From: Acidiphilium sp. C61
GTDB lineage: Bacteria; Pseudomonadota; Alphaproteobacteria; Acetobacterales; Acetobacteraceae
Length of the DNA stretch: 64,000 nt
NCBI RefSeq assembly: GCF_902712915.1
Contig: NZ_CACTIA010000005.1
Coordinates: 2,070,001 to 2,134,000 of the forward strand
Direction of reading: 5' to 3'
Positions 54,822 through 63,222 of this stretch are shown here, piece after piece (position 1 is the stretch's first letter; each line of letters opens with the position of its first letter). The notes beneath the pieces are model-generated. The model was given only the letters and a program-made list of their open reading frames with translations. It searched no databases and was not told where the DNA came from. A program made the translations under genes and the position numbers.

Positions 54822-57172
54822 ACGGCGCCGACCGGCCGATCGGGCGGGCGATGGCGCGGCCGGATGCGCGGCGGCTGACCCAGGGGCGCGGGCTGTTCGC
54901 CAGCGACATCGCGCTGCCGCGCATGGTGCATGCGGCGTTCCTGCGATCGCCCTACGCGCATGCGCAGATCAGGGCGATCGACCTCGCGCCGGCGCGGGCG
55001 ATGCAGGGCGTGGTCGGCGTGTTCGACGCGGCGGCGCTGGAGGGGCGGTGCGCGCCGTGGGTCGGTGTGCTGACCCATCTCAAGGGGTTGAAATCGGCGC
55101 CGCAATATCCGCTGGCGCGCGGGCGGGTGCGGTTCCAGGGCGAGCCGGTGGCGATGGTGGTGGCGGCGAGCCGGGCCGAGGCGGAGGATGCGGCGGAGCG
55201 GATTGTCGTGGACTACGATCCGTTGCCGCCGGTGGTCGATCCGCTGGACGCCCTGGCACCGGGGGCGGCGGCGATCCATCCCGAACTCGGGGACAATCTC
55301 GCCTTCGCGCGGACGATCGAGGCGGGCGGCGGGGCGGCGGCGGTCGACGCGGCGGCGGAGCGCGTGGCGCTGGAGTTCGATTTCGCCCGTCATACCGGGG
55401 TGACGCTGGAGCCGCGCGCGCTGGTGGCGGACTGGAACGAGGGCGAGCAGCGGCTGACCGTGCATCTCGGCACCCAGGTGCCGCACATGTTCCAGACCGT
55501 GCTGGCGACACTGCTCGGCCTTGCCGAGCGGCAAGTGCGGGTGATCGGGCCGGATGTCGGCGGGTCGTTCGGTATCAAGATCCATGTCTATCCCGACGAG
55601 ATGGCGGCGGTGGCGGCGAGCCGCATCCTGCGCCGGCCGGTGCGGTTCGTGGCCGACCGGCTGGAGAGTTTCACCGGCGATATCCATGCGCGCGGGCACT
55701 GTGTTTCGGCGCGGATCGGGGTTGCGGCGGACGGGCGGATCGAGGGGTTCGCGGTGGATGATCTGACCGGGGTCGGGCCGTATTCGGCCTATCCGCGCAC
55801 CTCGGCGGTGGAGGCGAACCAGGTGATCAACCTGGTCGGCGGGCCGTATGCGTTCGCGCATTACGCGGCGCGGGCGCGGGTGGTGTTCCAGACCAAGGCG
55901 ATGATGTCGCAATATCGCGCGGTGGGGCATCCGATCGCGACGGCGGTGACCGAGGCGCTGGTGGACGAGGCGGCGCGGCGGCGGGGAATCGACCCGGTCG
56001 AGATGCGGCGGCGCAACCTGATCGCCGACGACGCCTATCCCTGCGTCTCGCCGGCGGGGATGAGGTTCGAGGCGCTGTCGCACCATGCCTGTCTCGACGA
56101 GCTGGTCCGGCTGATGGAGTACGACGCGCTGCGGGCGGAGCAGGCAGGGCAGCGGGCGCGCGGGGTGTGGCGGGGCATCGGGATTGCGAGTTTCATCGAG
56201 ATCACCAATCCGGGGGCGGCGTTCTACGGCGTTGGCGGGGCGCGGATCGCGGCGCAGGACGGGGCGACGGCGCGGCTGGATGCGGCCGGCGACGTGGTGC
56301 TGCTCTCCGGCACCACCGAGCAGGGGCAGGGGACGACGACGATGCTCGCCCAGGTGACGGCCGCGGCGATGGGGGTGGACCCGGCGCGGGTGCTGGTGAA
56401 GCTCGGCGATACCGATGCCACACCCTATGGCGGCGGCACCTGGGCTTCGCGCGGGGCGGGGGTGGGCGGCGAGGCGGCGTTTCGCGCCGCATCTGCGCTG
56501 CGGCAGGGCGTGCTGGCGCTGGCCGCGAGCATCCTGCAGGCCGCACCGGAGGCGCTCGATATCAGGGATGGCGTGATCGTGGACGCGGCGGGCGGGGCCG
56601 AGCGGATGAGCCTCGCCGAGCTGGCGCGCATCGCCCATTTCCGCCCCGACACGCTGCCGCTTGGGGTGGAGCCGGCGCTGGTCGCGAGCCGGCATTACGT
56701 GCCGCGGGACTATCCGTTCGCCTTTACCAACGGGGTGCAGGCTTCGGTGGTGGAGGTGGACGCCGAGACCGGTTTCGTGCGGCTGCTGAAGCACTACGTG
56801 GTCGAGGATTGCGGGACGATCATCAACCCGTTGCTGGTGGACGAGCAGATTCGCGGCGGCGTGGTGCAGGGGCTGGGGGCGGCGCTGTTCGAGGAATGCC
56901 GCTACGATTCCGAGGGGCAGATGCTGAACGCGACGATGGCGGATTATCTCGTGCCGATGGCGGCCGAGATGCCGGACATCGTGATCGGCCATGTCTGCAC
57001 GCCGACGCGGGAGAGCCATATCGGCGCCAAGGGCGTGGGCGAGGCCGGCACTGCCGCCGCCGCCGCCGCGGTGCTGAACGCGGTGAACGACGCGCTCTCG
57101 CCGCGCGGCGCGCGGATCACTTCACTGCCGATCACCCCCGCCCGCGTGCTGGCCGCCCTCGGCATCGGCTGA
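54818..57172 (+). CDS. Molybdenum hydroxylase molybdopterin-binding large subunit
   Basis: 784 residues. LTQGRGLFASDIALPRMVHAAFLRSPYAHA (in part), GPDVGGSFGIKIHVYPDE, EQGQGTTTMLAQVTAAAMGVDP and the catalytic Glu region GAKGVGEAGTAAAAAAV. The substrate loop reads QYRAVGHPIATAVTE, not the AYRCSFR of carbon monoxide dehydrogenase. The enzyme should hydroxylate an N-heterocycle, aldehyde or similar carbon. Last gene of the trimer; a 27-bp tandem array begins 25 bp after the stop. Confidence 0.92.
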   Translation: MNGADRPIGRAMARPDARRLTQGRGLFASDIALPRMVHAAFLRSPYAHAQIRAIDLAPARAMQGVVGVFDAAALEGRCAPWVGVLTHLKGLKSAPQYPLARGRVRFQGEPVAMVVAASRAEAEDAAERIVVDYDPLPPVVDPLDALAPGAAAIHPELGDNLAFARTIEAGGGAAAVDAAAERVALEFDFARHTGVTLEPRALVADWNEGEQRLTVHLGTQVPHMFQTVLATLLGLAERQVRVIGPDVGGSFGIKIHVYPDEMAAVAASRILRRPVRFVADRLESFTGDIHARGHCVSARIGVAADGRIEGFAVDDLTGVGPYSAYPRTSAVEANQVINLVGGPYAFAHYAARARVVFQTKAMMSQYRAVGHPIATAVTEALVDEAARRRGIDPVEMRRRNLIADDAYPCVSPAGMRFEALSHHACLDELVRLMEYDALRAEQAGQRARGVWRGIGIASFIEITNPGAAFYGVGGARIAAQDGATARLDAAGDVVLLSGTTEQGQGTTTMLAQVTAAAMGVDPARVLVKLGDTDATPYGGGTWASRGAGVGGEAAFRAASALRQGVLALAASILQAAPEALDIRDGVIVDAAGGAERMSLAELARIAHFRPDTLPLGVEPALVASRHYVPRDYPFAFTNGVQASVVEVDAETGFVRLLKHYVVEDCGTIINPLLVDEQIRGGVVQGLGAALFEECRYDSEGQMLNATMADYLVPMAAEMPDIVIGHVCTPTRESHIGAKGVGEAGTAAAAAAVLNAVNDALSPRGARITSLPITPARVLAALGIG

Positions 57173-57197
57173 GGGCGGCGAGATCGTGGGGCCGGAA

Positions 57198-57420
57198 GCG
57201 GTCAGCTTCCGGAAAGCAACGGAAGCGGTCAGCTTCCGGAAAGCAACAGAAGCGGTCAGCTTCCGGTAGGCAACGGAAGCGGTCAGCTTCCGGAAAGCAA
57301 CAGAAGCGGTCAGCTTCCGGAAAGCAACAGAAGCGGTCAGCTTCCGGAAAGCAACGGAAGCGGTCAGCTTCCGGTAGGCAACGGAAGCGGTCAGCTTCCG
57401 GTAGGCAAGGGAAGCGGTCA
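57198..57420. repeat. 27-bp tandem array including the nitronate monooxygenase stop codon
   Basis: Eight full copies of 27 bp (57198-57413), each GCGGTCAGCTTCCGG plus AAGCAACGGAA or a close variant, then a partial copy whose TCA (57418-57420) is the stop of the leftward nitronate monooxygenase-like gene. AGCTTCCGG and CCGGAAGC-type words make each unit a weak hairpin. The array fills the gap between convergent genes. Confidence 0.95.
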
Positions 57421-58830
57421 GCGGCCGGTGAGGATCCGTTCGACGAGCTGCTTCACCGAGGGGATGAAGCCGTTGGAGTAGAACGGGTCGGTCGCGAAGC
57501 GGTAGCCGTTATGGCCGCTGAACATCAGGTTCTGGTCGACCGAATCGGGGTCGTTATGGGTGTGGGCGATGTCCTGCAGGGTTTTCTGGATGCAGAAGCT
57601 GCGCGGGTCGGCCTTCTTGCCGTTGGAGAAATCGGGCTCCTCCTGCGACCAGTTGGAGAAGCGGCACTGCGAGAGGCAGCCCATGCAGTTCACCTGGTCG
57701 CGCCGGATGTCCTCGGCGGCTTCGGGGCTTTCGAAGATGAGGGTGGAATCCGGGGTGCGCATCGCCTCGGTGAAGCCCTCGCGCTCCCAGGCGTGGACGT
57801 CCTTGAGGTCGGCCGGGGTGAGCCAGACCGGGCGCTTGCGCGGGCCGACGCCGTATTCCTCGGTATGTTCGCCGACCGGCTCGGTGGTGTAGGCGACCTG
57901 CCGCTCGTTGCGGGCGCGCAGGCCCTGGATGAAGCCGTTGTTCACCGCGCTGGAATAGAAGCCGGTGGGCGAGAAGCGGTTGAGATAGACATCGCCCTGC
58001 TTCAGGGTGAGGAGCTTCTGCTTCCAGAGATCGCTGATCGGGCTTTCCTTCGTCAGCAGCGGGCGGGTGCCGAACTGGAAGGCGACGGGGCCAAGCTCGG
58101 GATTGTCGATCCAGTCTTCCCATTCCTCCAGCCACCAGACGCCGCCGGCCATGATGATCGGCGTTTCGTCGAGGCCGAAGGCGCGCATCTGCCGGCGCAG
58201 CTCGATGACGCGGGGCAGCGGGCTTTCGGGCCTGGTCGGGTCTTCGGAATTGGACAGGCCGTTATGGCCGCCGGCGAGCCAGGGGTCTTCGTAGACGACG
58301 CCGCCGAGGAGTTCCGCCGCCTTGTGATAGGCGCGGCGCCACAGCGCGTTGAAGGCGCGGGCGGAGGAGACGATCGGGTAGTAGTGGATGTTGAATTTCG
58401 AGGCGATTTCGGACAGCCGGTAGGGCATGCCGGCGCCGCAGGTGATGCCGTTCACCAGGCCCTTCGCCCCTTCGAGAATGCCGGTGATGACGCGCTCGGC
58501 ACCGCCCATTTCCCAGAGGATGTTGGCGTGGATGCGCCCCTGGCCGCCGGATTCCTCGTGCGCGCGGCGGGCCTGGGCGATGCCGCCCTCGATCGCGTAG
58601 GCGACCAGCTCGTCGTGCCGGGCGCGGCGGGTGGTGCCGCGATAGACTTGCGGGATCGGCCGGCCGGCATCGTCGTAGCTGTCGGCGTTGACGGCGCTGA
58701 ACGTGCCGACGCCGCCCGAGGCGGCCCAGCTTCCGGCGGAAAGCCCGTTCGAGACCGCCACACCCTTGCCGCCCTCGACCAGCGGGAGAACCTCGACGCC
58801 ACCCATCCTGATCGCATTGATCGTCTTCAT
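57418..58830 (-). CDS. Nitronate monooxygenase-like flavoprotein with C-terminal Cys cluster
   Basis: 470 residues, longer than the ~320-380 of typical enzymes. TIM-barrel FMN region: GKGVAVSNGLSAGSWAASGGVGTFSAVN (in part), GAKGLVNGITCGAGMP, VVYEDPWLAGGHNGLSNSED, PIIMAGGVWWLEEWEDWI. The extra C-terminal part carries CMGCLSQCRF and a later Cys (RSFCIQKT), arranged as if for a metal or Fe-S site. It may oxidise nitronates or be a related FMN enzyme with another job. Start ATG 58830. A 267-bp gap upstream (58831-59097) shows only weak promoter-like sequence and a GC-rich hairpin. Confidence 0.8.
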   Translation of the reverse strand: MKTINAIRMGGVEVLPLVEGGKGVAVSNGLSAGSWAASGGVGTFSAVNADSYDDAGRPIPQVYRGTTRRARHDELVAYAIEGGIAQARRAHEESGGQGRIHANILWEMGGAERVITGILEGAKGLVNGITCGAGMPYRLSEIASKFNIHYYPIVSSARAFNALWRRAYHKAAELLGGVVYEDPWLAGGHNGLSNSEDPTRPESPLPRVIELRRQMRAFGLDETPIIMAGGVWWLEEWEDWIDNPELGPVAFQFGTRPLLTKESPISDLWKQKLLTLKQGDVYLNRFSPTGFYSSAVNNGFIQGLRARNERQVAYTTEPVGEHTEEYGVGPRKRPVWLTPADLKDVHAWEREGFTEAMRTPDSTLIFESPEAAEDIRRDQVNCMGCLSQCRFSNWSQEEPDFSNGKKADPRSFCIQKTLQDIAHTHNDPDSVDQNLMFSGHNGYRFATDPFYSNGFIPSVKQLVERILTGR

Positions 58831-59097
58831 CGTCTCGCTAACCTGTGCGCCACCCGTGCGGCGCTCTCGTGAGTTTCAACACAACCAGCCTTCTGCCGAT
58901 ATCGCGCTGCGGACCGCGGACCTGGCGGACGGGACGCCAGCCTCGCTCCGGCGGGAGATGCCGCCGGCGCGCCGGTGTGGCGTCCTGTCCCGGCCTGCGG
59001 TGCGGCGACGCGACCGTCTGCACCACCCGGATACGTATTCATATCATCAAATGGATGCACGAGAAACAGCCGGACGGGCCACCAGCATACGAAACTG

Positions 59098-59841
59098 TCA
59101 CAAGCCAGTCACAAAATCCGCCCCGCGCCCGGCGCGCCATCGCTGCCAGCCGGCGGCGCGCAGGTCGCAGGCGGGGCAGGCGCCGCAGCCATGGCCCCAT
59201 TCGTGCAGGACCGAGCGGTCGCCGCGGTAGCAGCTGTGGCTGAGGGTGCGCAGCGCCTCGACCAGCGCGCCACCGCCGAGGCTGGCCGCGAGATCCCAGG
59301 TGGCTTCCTTGTCGCGATACATCAGCGGGGTCTCGATCGTGACCGCGCGGTCGAGGCCGAGGGTGAGGCCGAGCTGCATGGCCTGCATCGTGGTGTTCCG
59401 GCAGTCGGGGTAGCCGGAATAGTCGGTCTCGCACATGCCGCCGACCAGGGTGGGGATGCCGCGGCGATAGGCGAGGGCGGCGGCATAGGTGAGGAAGAGC
59501 AGGTTGCGGCCGGGGACGAAGGTGTTGGGCAGGCCGGATTCGGTGGTCTCGATCTCGATCTCGGCGGTCATCGCGGTGGTGCCGATCGTGGCGAGGGCGG
59601 CGCTGAGGTCGAGCATCGTGTCGGCGCCGAGGGTGGCGCGCCAGGGGCGCAGGGCCGCGATGGCGGCGCGCAGCGGGGCGCGGCACTCCAGCTCGACCGC
59701 GTGGCGCTGGCCGTAGAAGAAGCCGATCGTCTCGACCCGGTCGTAGCGGTCGAGCGCCCAGGCGAGGCAGGTGCCGCTGTCCTGGCCGCCGGAGAAGAGG
59801 ACGAGTGCCGCGCTGGCGGCTTCCTGGGGGGGCGTGGTCAT
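59098..59841 (-). CDS. queC: 7-cyano-7-deazaguanine synthase
   Basis: 247 residues from ATG 59841. PP-loop ATPase motif [64 protein letters not shown] and the zinc site HSCYRGDRS...[13 protein letters not shown]. It turns carboxy-deazaguanine into preQ0 for queuosine. The very long upstream open frame on this strand passes through a tandem array and antisense sequence and is not coding. Confidence 0.95.
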   Translation of the reverse strand: MTTPPQEAASAALVLFSGGQDSGTCLAWALDRYDRVETIGFFYGQRHAVELECRAPLRAAIAALRPWRATLGADTMLDLSAALATIGTTAMTAEIEIETTESGLPNTFVPGRNLLFLTYAAALAYRRGIPTLVGGMCETDYSGYPDCRNTTMQAMQLGLTLGLDRAVTIETPLMYRDKEATWDLAASLGGGALVEALRTLSHSCYRGDRSVLHEWGHGCGACPACDLRAAGWQRWRAGRGADFVTGL

Positions 59842-59898
59842 CGGGGGAGGATGCCGGGCGGGGCGGTTGCGATCAAGCGGGATCGGGGCGGTGCTGGC

Positions 59899-60070
59899 GG
59901 TGGTGTTGATATGGAGCGGGCGCGGTCGCCGCGTTGTTGTCGATATAGAGGGGGCGCGCCGAGCGCGGTGGTATTGGTATAGAGCGGGCGCGTTTTCCGC
60001 GTTGGTATTGATATGGAGCGGGCGCGCCGAGCGCGTTGTTGTCGGTATGGAGCGGGCGCGCCGAGCGCGC
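59899..60070. repeat. 34-bp tandem array in the queC/moeB divergent region
   Basis: Five imperfect ~34-bp copies with the common core TATGGAGCGGGCGCGCCGAG and alternating TTGTTGTCGGTAT or TGGTATTGATAT. It fills most of the 267 bp between the 5' ends of queC and the MoeB/ThiF gene, so unlike the other arrays it lies where two promoters are expected. No clear promoter was seen. Confidence 0.85.
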
Positions 60071-60108
60071 CCTTGCGAACGGCGGCGGGCGATGCGAATC
60101 TGTGCAGC

Positions 60109-60876
60109 ATGGATCTGGATTTTACCGAAACCGAAATCGCGCGGTATTCGCGCCACATCCTGCTGCGCGAGGTGGGCGGGACCGGGCAGGCGCGGTTGCG
60201 CGCGGCCTCGGTGCTGATCATCGGCGCGGGCGGGCTCGGCTCGCCGGCGGCACTTTATCTCGCGGCAGCCGGGGTGGGGCGGATTTCCATCATCGATGAC
60301 GACGTGCTGGAACTCTCCAATCTCCAGCGGCAGATCGCCCACGGGGTCGCGTTTCTCGGCGCGCCGAAGGTGGAGAGTGCGGCGGCGACGATGCGCGGGC
60401 TCAACCCGGAGGTCAGCGTCACCCCGATACGCGCCCGGCTGGAGGCGGGGAATGTCGGCGAACTGGTCGCCGCGCACGACATCGTGCTCGACGGGACCGA
60501 CAATTTCGCGACCCGATTCCTCGTCGCCGATGCTTGCGTCGCGGCGCGGCGGACGCTGGTTTCGGCGGCGGTGCTGCGCTTCGAGGGGCAGATTTCCACC
60601 TTCAAGCCGCATGCCGGGCCGGAATGCCCCTGTTATCGGTGCCTCTATCCCGAGGCGCCGCCGGCCGGCATGGTGCCGACCTGTTCGGAGGCCGGGGTGC
60701 TCGGCCCGGTGACGGGGGTGATGGGGACGTTGCAGGCGACCGAGGCGATGAAGGAGATCCTGGGCATCGGCACCTCGCTGGCGGGGCGGCTGCTGCTGTG
60801 GGACGCGCTGGACATGCGGTTCCGGACGATCACGGTGCCGCGCGCGCCGGGATGCGGCGGCTGTGGCGGCGTCTAG
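60109..60876 (+). CDS. moeB: HesA/MoeB/ThiF-family adenylyltransferase
   Basis: 255 residues from ATG 60109. Activates a ubiquitin-like sulphur carrier (MoaD or ThiS) by adenylation. Motifs: [16 protein letters not shown], the nucleotide-binding [35 protein letters not shown], zinc Cys pairs in [10 protein letters not shown] and GCGGCGG, and the region [17 protein letters not shown]. MoeB and ThiF are hard to separate by sequence; the need for molybdopterin by the hydroxylases here fits MoeB. It overlaps the next gene by 14 bp. Confidence 0.88.
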   Translation: MDLDFTETEIARYSRHILLREVGGTGQARLRAASVLIIGAGGLGSPAALYLAAAGVGRISIIDDDVLELSNLQRQIAHGVAFLGAPKVESAAATMRGLNPEVSVTPIRARLEAGNVGELVAAHDIVLDGTDNFATRFLVADACVAARRTLVSAAVLRFEGQISTFKPHAGPECPCYRCLYPEAPPAGMVPTCSEAGVLGPVTGVMGTLQATEAMKEILGIGTSLAGRLLLWDALDMRFRTITVPRAPGCGGCGGV

Positions 60877-61411
60877 GCGCGGGCGGTTCCGCCTGCTGAC
60901 GGGCGCCGCACTCGCGGCGGCGGCGCTGCTGCTCGGCGCCTGGCAGGCACCGCCGGCCGGGACGGGACCGGGGCCGGCCAAGGGATCGGCGACCGGCTGG
61001 CCGGTGCCGCGCTTCGAGAGTTTCCGCTCGAAGGAAATCTACATGCGGGCGGGGCCGGGCTTCCAGTATCCGATCGTCTGGGTCTATCACCGCTTCGACC
61101 TGCCGGTGGAGGTGACGGGGGAGTTCAACGTGTGGCGGCACGTGGTCGCCCCCGATGGCGGCGATGGCTGGGTGCACGAGGCGCTGCTGCACGGGGTGCG
61201 CAGCTTCATCGTGACCGCGACGCGGGGCACGCTGCGGGCGGCGCCGCGGCGGGACGCGGCGGCGGTGGCCTATCTCGACAAGGGGGTGCTCGGCGTGATC
61301 CGCAGCTGCCAGGCGGGCGCGACATGGTGCCGGGTCGAGGCCGGACATCGGACCGGATGGCTCCGGCGGGACGCGTTCTGGGGCAGCTTCGCCGGCGAGG
61401 CGGTGAAATAA
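60863..61411 (+). CDS. Secreted SH3-like domain protein
   Basis: 182 residues from GTG 60863. Signal peptide [22 protein letters not shown]. Two SH3-like stretches: [36 protein letters not shown] (in part) and [21 protein letters not shown]...[27 protein letters not shown]. Bacterial SH3 (DUF1058-type) proteins are periplasmic and may bind cell wall. Co-translated with moeB, a link seen in many Alphaproteobacteria only by position. Confidence 0.82.
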   Translation: MAASRRGRFRLLTGAALAAAALLLGAWQAPPAGTGPGPAKGSATGWPVPRFESFRSKEIYMRAGPGFQYPIVWVYHRFDLPVEVTGEFNVWRHVVAPDGGDGWVHEALLHGVRSFIVTATRGTLRAAPRRDAAAVAYLDKGVLGVIRSCQAGATWCRVEAGHRTGWLRRDAFWGSFAGEAVK

Positions 61412-61429
61412 ACAGCATCAGGGAAAGGG

Positions 61430-61438
61430 TTTTCCACA
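61430..61438 (+). promoter_or_regulatory. DnaA-box-like site upstream of gcrA
   Basis: TTTTCCACA matches TTWTNCACA. It lies ~30 bp before a predicted -35 box, and 61457-61473 holds a separate palindrome CTCAAC-N5-GTTGAG. DnaA activates gcrA in Caulobacter, so the position is suggestive. Confidence 0.5.
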
Positions 61439-61468
61439 GAAATCTCGCAAGGGTCGCTCAACTAGATG

Positions 61469-61497
61469 TTGAGAACGAGGCGCCGCTCGGCTACAGA
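61469..61497 (+). promoter_or_regulatory. gcrA: Predicted gcrA promoter
   Basis: TTGAGA (61469-61474), 17-base spacer, TACAGA (61492-61497), giving a start near 61504 and a ~27-base leader. The -35 box overlaps the right arm of the CTCAAC/GTTGAG palindrome, so a protein bound there could control it. Confidence 0.45.
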
Positions 61498-61530
61498 ATG
61501 TTGTAGTAAAAGAGAGGGGCAGGACAGGCC

Positions 61531-62181
61531 ATGGAATGGACCGACGAGATCGTTTCCCGTCTCCGCCAGCTTTGGGACGAAGGGCTTTCGACCGCTGAAA
61601 TCGGCCGGCGGCTGAACATTTCCAAGAATTCGGTGGTCGGCAAGGCGCATCGGCTCGACCTGCCGGCGCGGCCCTCGCCGATCCGGCGCGATCCCTCGGG
61701 GGCGGCGTCCGCGCGGCCGGCGCCGGCGCGGGTGACCGGGCCGACCCTGCCTTCGCTCGCAGTGCCGGCCGAGCCGGCCCTGCCCTCGCTCGCAGTGCCG
61801 GCCGAGCCGGCCCTGCCCTCGCTCGCGGTGCCGGCCGGGCCGGCCTCGTCCACTGCGCCTGCCCCGGCCTCGGTCTCCTCTCCTGCCGCCATCGCAGCGA
61901 TGCCGGCGGCCGAGACCGAGATCAGGACGGTTGCTCCTTCGCGGCCGGCGGCCCCCGCGCGGGCGGTGCCGACGCGGCCGACCCTGGTGTCGTCGCGCCC
62001 GGTGCAGCCGCAGCCCCGGGCCACCGCGCGCGTGCCGGCCTGCTGCTGGCCGATCGGCGAGCCGGGGACGGCGAGTTTCCGCTTCTGCGGCGATCCGGCA
62101 CTGGCCAACAAGCCGTATTGCCAGCCGCATGCCGAGATCGCCTATGTTCGTGTGCGGGACCGCCGCGAGGACGTCGCCTGA
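61531..62181 (+). CDS. gcrA: GcrA cell-cycle regulator
   Basis: 216 residues. N-terminal DNA-binding domain MEWTDEIVSRLRQLWDEGLS and TAEIGRRLNISKNSVVGKAH, long Pro/Ala linker, and the C-terminal sigma-70-binding domain with CCWPIGEPGT, FRFCGDPALANKPYCQPH. GcrA couples transcription to GANTC methylation by CcrM. The linker has three in-frame 33-bp repeats (61747-61845) encoding LPSLAVPAEPA, making it longer than usual. A DnaA-box-like site and promoter lie upstream. Confidence 0.95.
   Translation: MEWTDEIVSRLRQLWDEGLSTAEIGRRLNISKNSVVGKAHRLDLPARPSPIRRDPSGAASARPAPARVTGPTLPSLAVPAEPALPSLAVPAEPALPSLAVPAGPASSTAPAPASVSSPAAIAAMPAAETEIRTVAPSRPAAPARAVPTRPTLVSSRPVQPQPRATARVPACCWPIGEPGTASFRFCGDPALANKPYCQPHAEIAYVRVRDRREDVA
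61747..61845 (+). repeat. 33-bp in-frame repeats in the GcrA linker
   Basis: Three copies encode LPSLAVPAEPA, the last ending AGPA. Being a multiple of three, copy number can change without frameshift and would lengthen the flexible linker. Confidence 0.9.
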
Positions 62182-62356
62182 GGCATTTTGCCGGCCCGGA
62201 GGCGATCCGGGCTTGCGCATGAAGCCAGCCTGAAGCAGTGTCGCGGCAAATGCGTCCGGGAGGGGCGGCGATCGGGGTTGGCGCGGCTCTGCCAGGGGTG
62301 CGGCGCCTCGCTTCGTGCGGTTCGGGCGGCAGCAGCGACAGGAGCGGTCTGCGGGT

Positions 62357-63058
62357 ATGAGCGAAGCATATAACGATGCGCCGGGCGCCGTGGATGCCGA
62401 AGGGCGCGGATCGTCGCTCGACGCGGATGCGGTGCGGGCGGCCTATCGCCGCTGGGCGGGCGTCTATGACCGGGTGTTCGGCGCGGTGTCCGCCCCGGCG
62501 CGGCGGGCGGCGGTGGCCGCGGTGAACGCGGCCGAGGGGGTCGAGGTTCTGGAGGTGGGGGTCGGCACCGGGCTGGCCCTGCCGCATTACCGCCCGGAAA
62601 AACGGATCACCGGCATCGACCTTTCCACCGACATGCTGGAGCGCGCCCGCGCGCGGGTGGCCCGCGAGGGGCTGGGCAATGTGCGCCAGCTGCTGGAGCT
62701 GGACGCCGAGGCGACCGGGTTCGAGGATCACCGCTTCGACATCGCGGTGGCGATGTTCGTGGCCTCCGTGGTGCCGAACCCGCGCCGGCTGGCGGCCGAG
62801 CTGCGGCGGGTGGTGCGGCCGGGCGGGCTGATCCTGTTCGTCAATCATTTCGCCGCCGAATCGGGGCCGATGGCGCTGGTCGAGCGGGCGCTGGCGCCGG
62901 CCTCGCGGGCGTTGGGATGGCACCCGGATTTCGCCATCGAGCGGCTGATCCCGGCGGAGCAGCGCAAGGCGGCGACGGCGGTGCCGATGTGGCCGTTCGG
63001 GCTGTTCCGGCTGGTCTCGCTGAGCAACCCTGATCCCGCATCGGTGCGGCCGGGTTAA
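62357..63058 (+). CDS. Phosphatidylethanolamine N-methyltransferase-like (PmtA) protein
   Basis: 233 residues from ATG 62357. SAM motif VEVLEVGVGTGLALPHYRPEKRITGIDLSTDML (in part), then DAEATGFEDHRFDIAVAMFVASVVPNP and LRRVVRPGGLILFVNHFAAESG. The wording YRRWAGVYDRVFGAVSAPARR and FVASVVPNP is close to rhizobial PmtA, which methylates phosphatidylethanolamine to phosphatidylcholine. The 175-bp gap before it has no other feature that I can support. Confidence 0.82.
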   Translation: MSEAYNDAPGAVDAEGRGSSLDADAVRAAYRRWAGVYDRVFGAVSAPARRAAVAAVNAAEGVEVLEVGVGTGLALPHYRPEKRITGIDLSTDMLERARARVAREGLGNVRQLLELDAEATGFEDHRFDIAVAMFVASVVPNPRRLAAELRRVVRPGGLILFVNHFAAESGPMALVERALAPASRALGWHPDFAIERLIPAEQRKAATAVPMWPFGLFRLVSLSNPDPASVRPG

Positions 63059-63222
63059 TCGCACAGATGGCTTGATCGCGCGATGCGTGTGTTATATCCC
63101 ATTCGTTGAATGCGCGTGAACCGGGCGTAATCCGCTCCGTGTGCGCCATGGCTTGTTTTTCACCCAACTGACCTGGACGGTCGCGCTGAACGCGGCCCGA
63201 GCACACGGAATTGGCGGAGCTG

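Noticed and set aside
53524..57172. Carbon monoxide dehydrogenase coxMSL
   Set aside because: The large subunit lacks the AYRCSFR loop, so only the broader molybdenum hydroxylase family is supported.
56167..58872. A 901-codon open frame passing through the 27-bp array (KRSASGKQ repeats)
   Set aside because: It stays open only because 27 is a multiple of three, and it is antisense to the nitronate monooxygenase-like gene.
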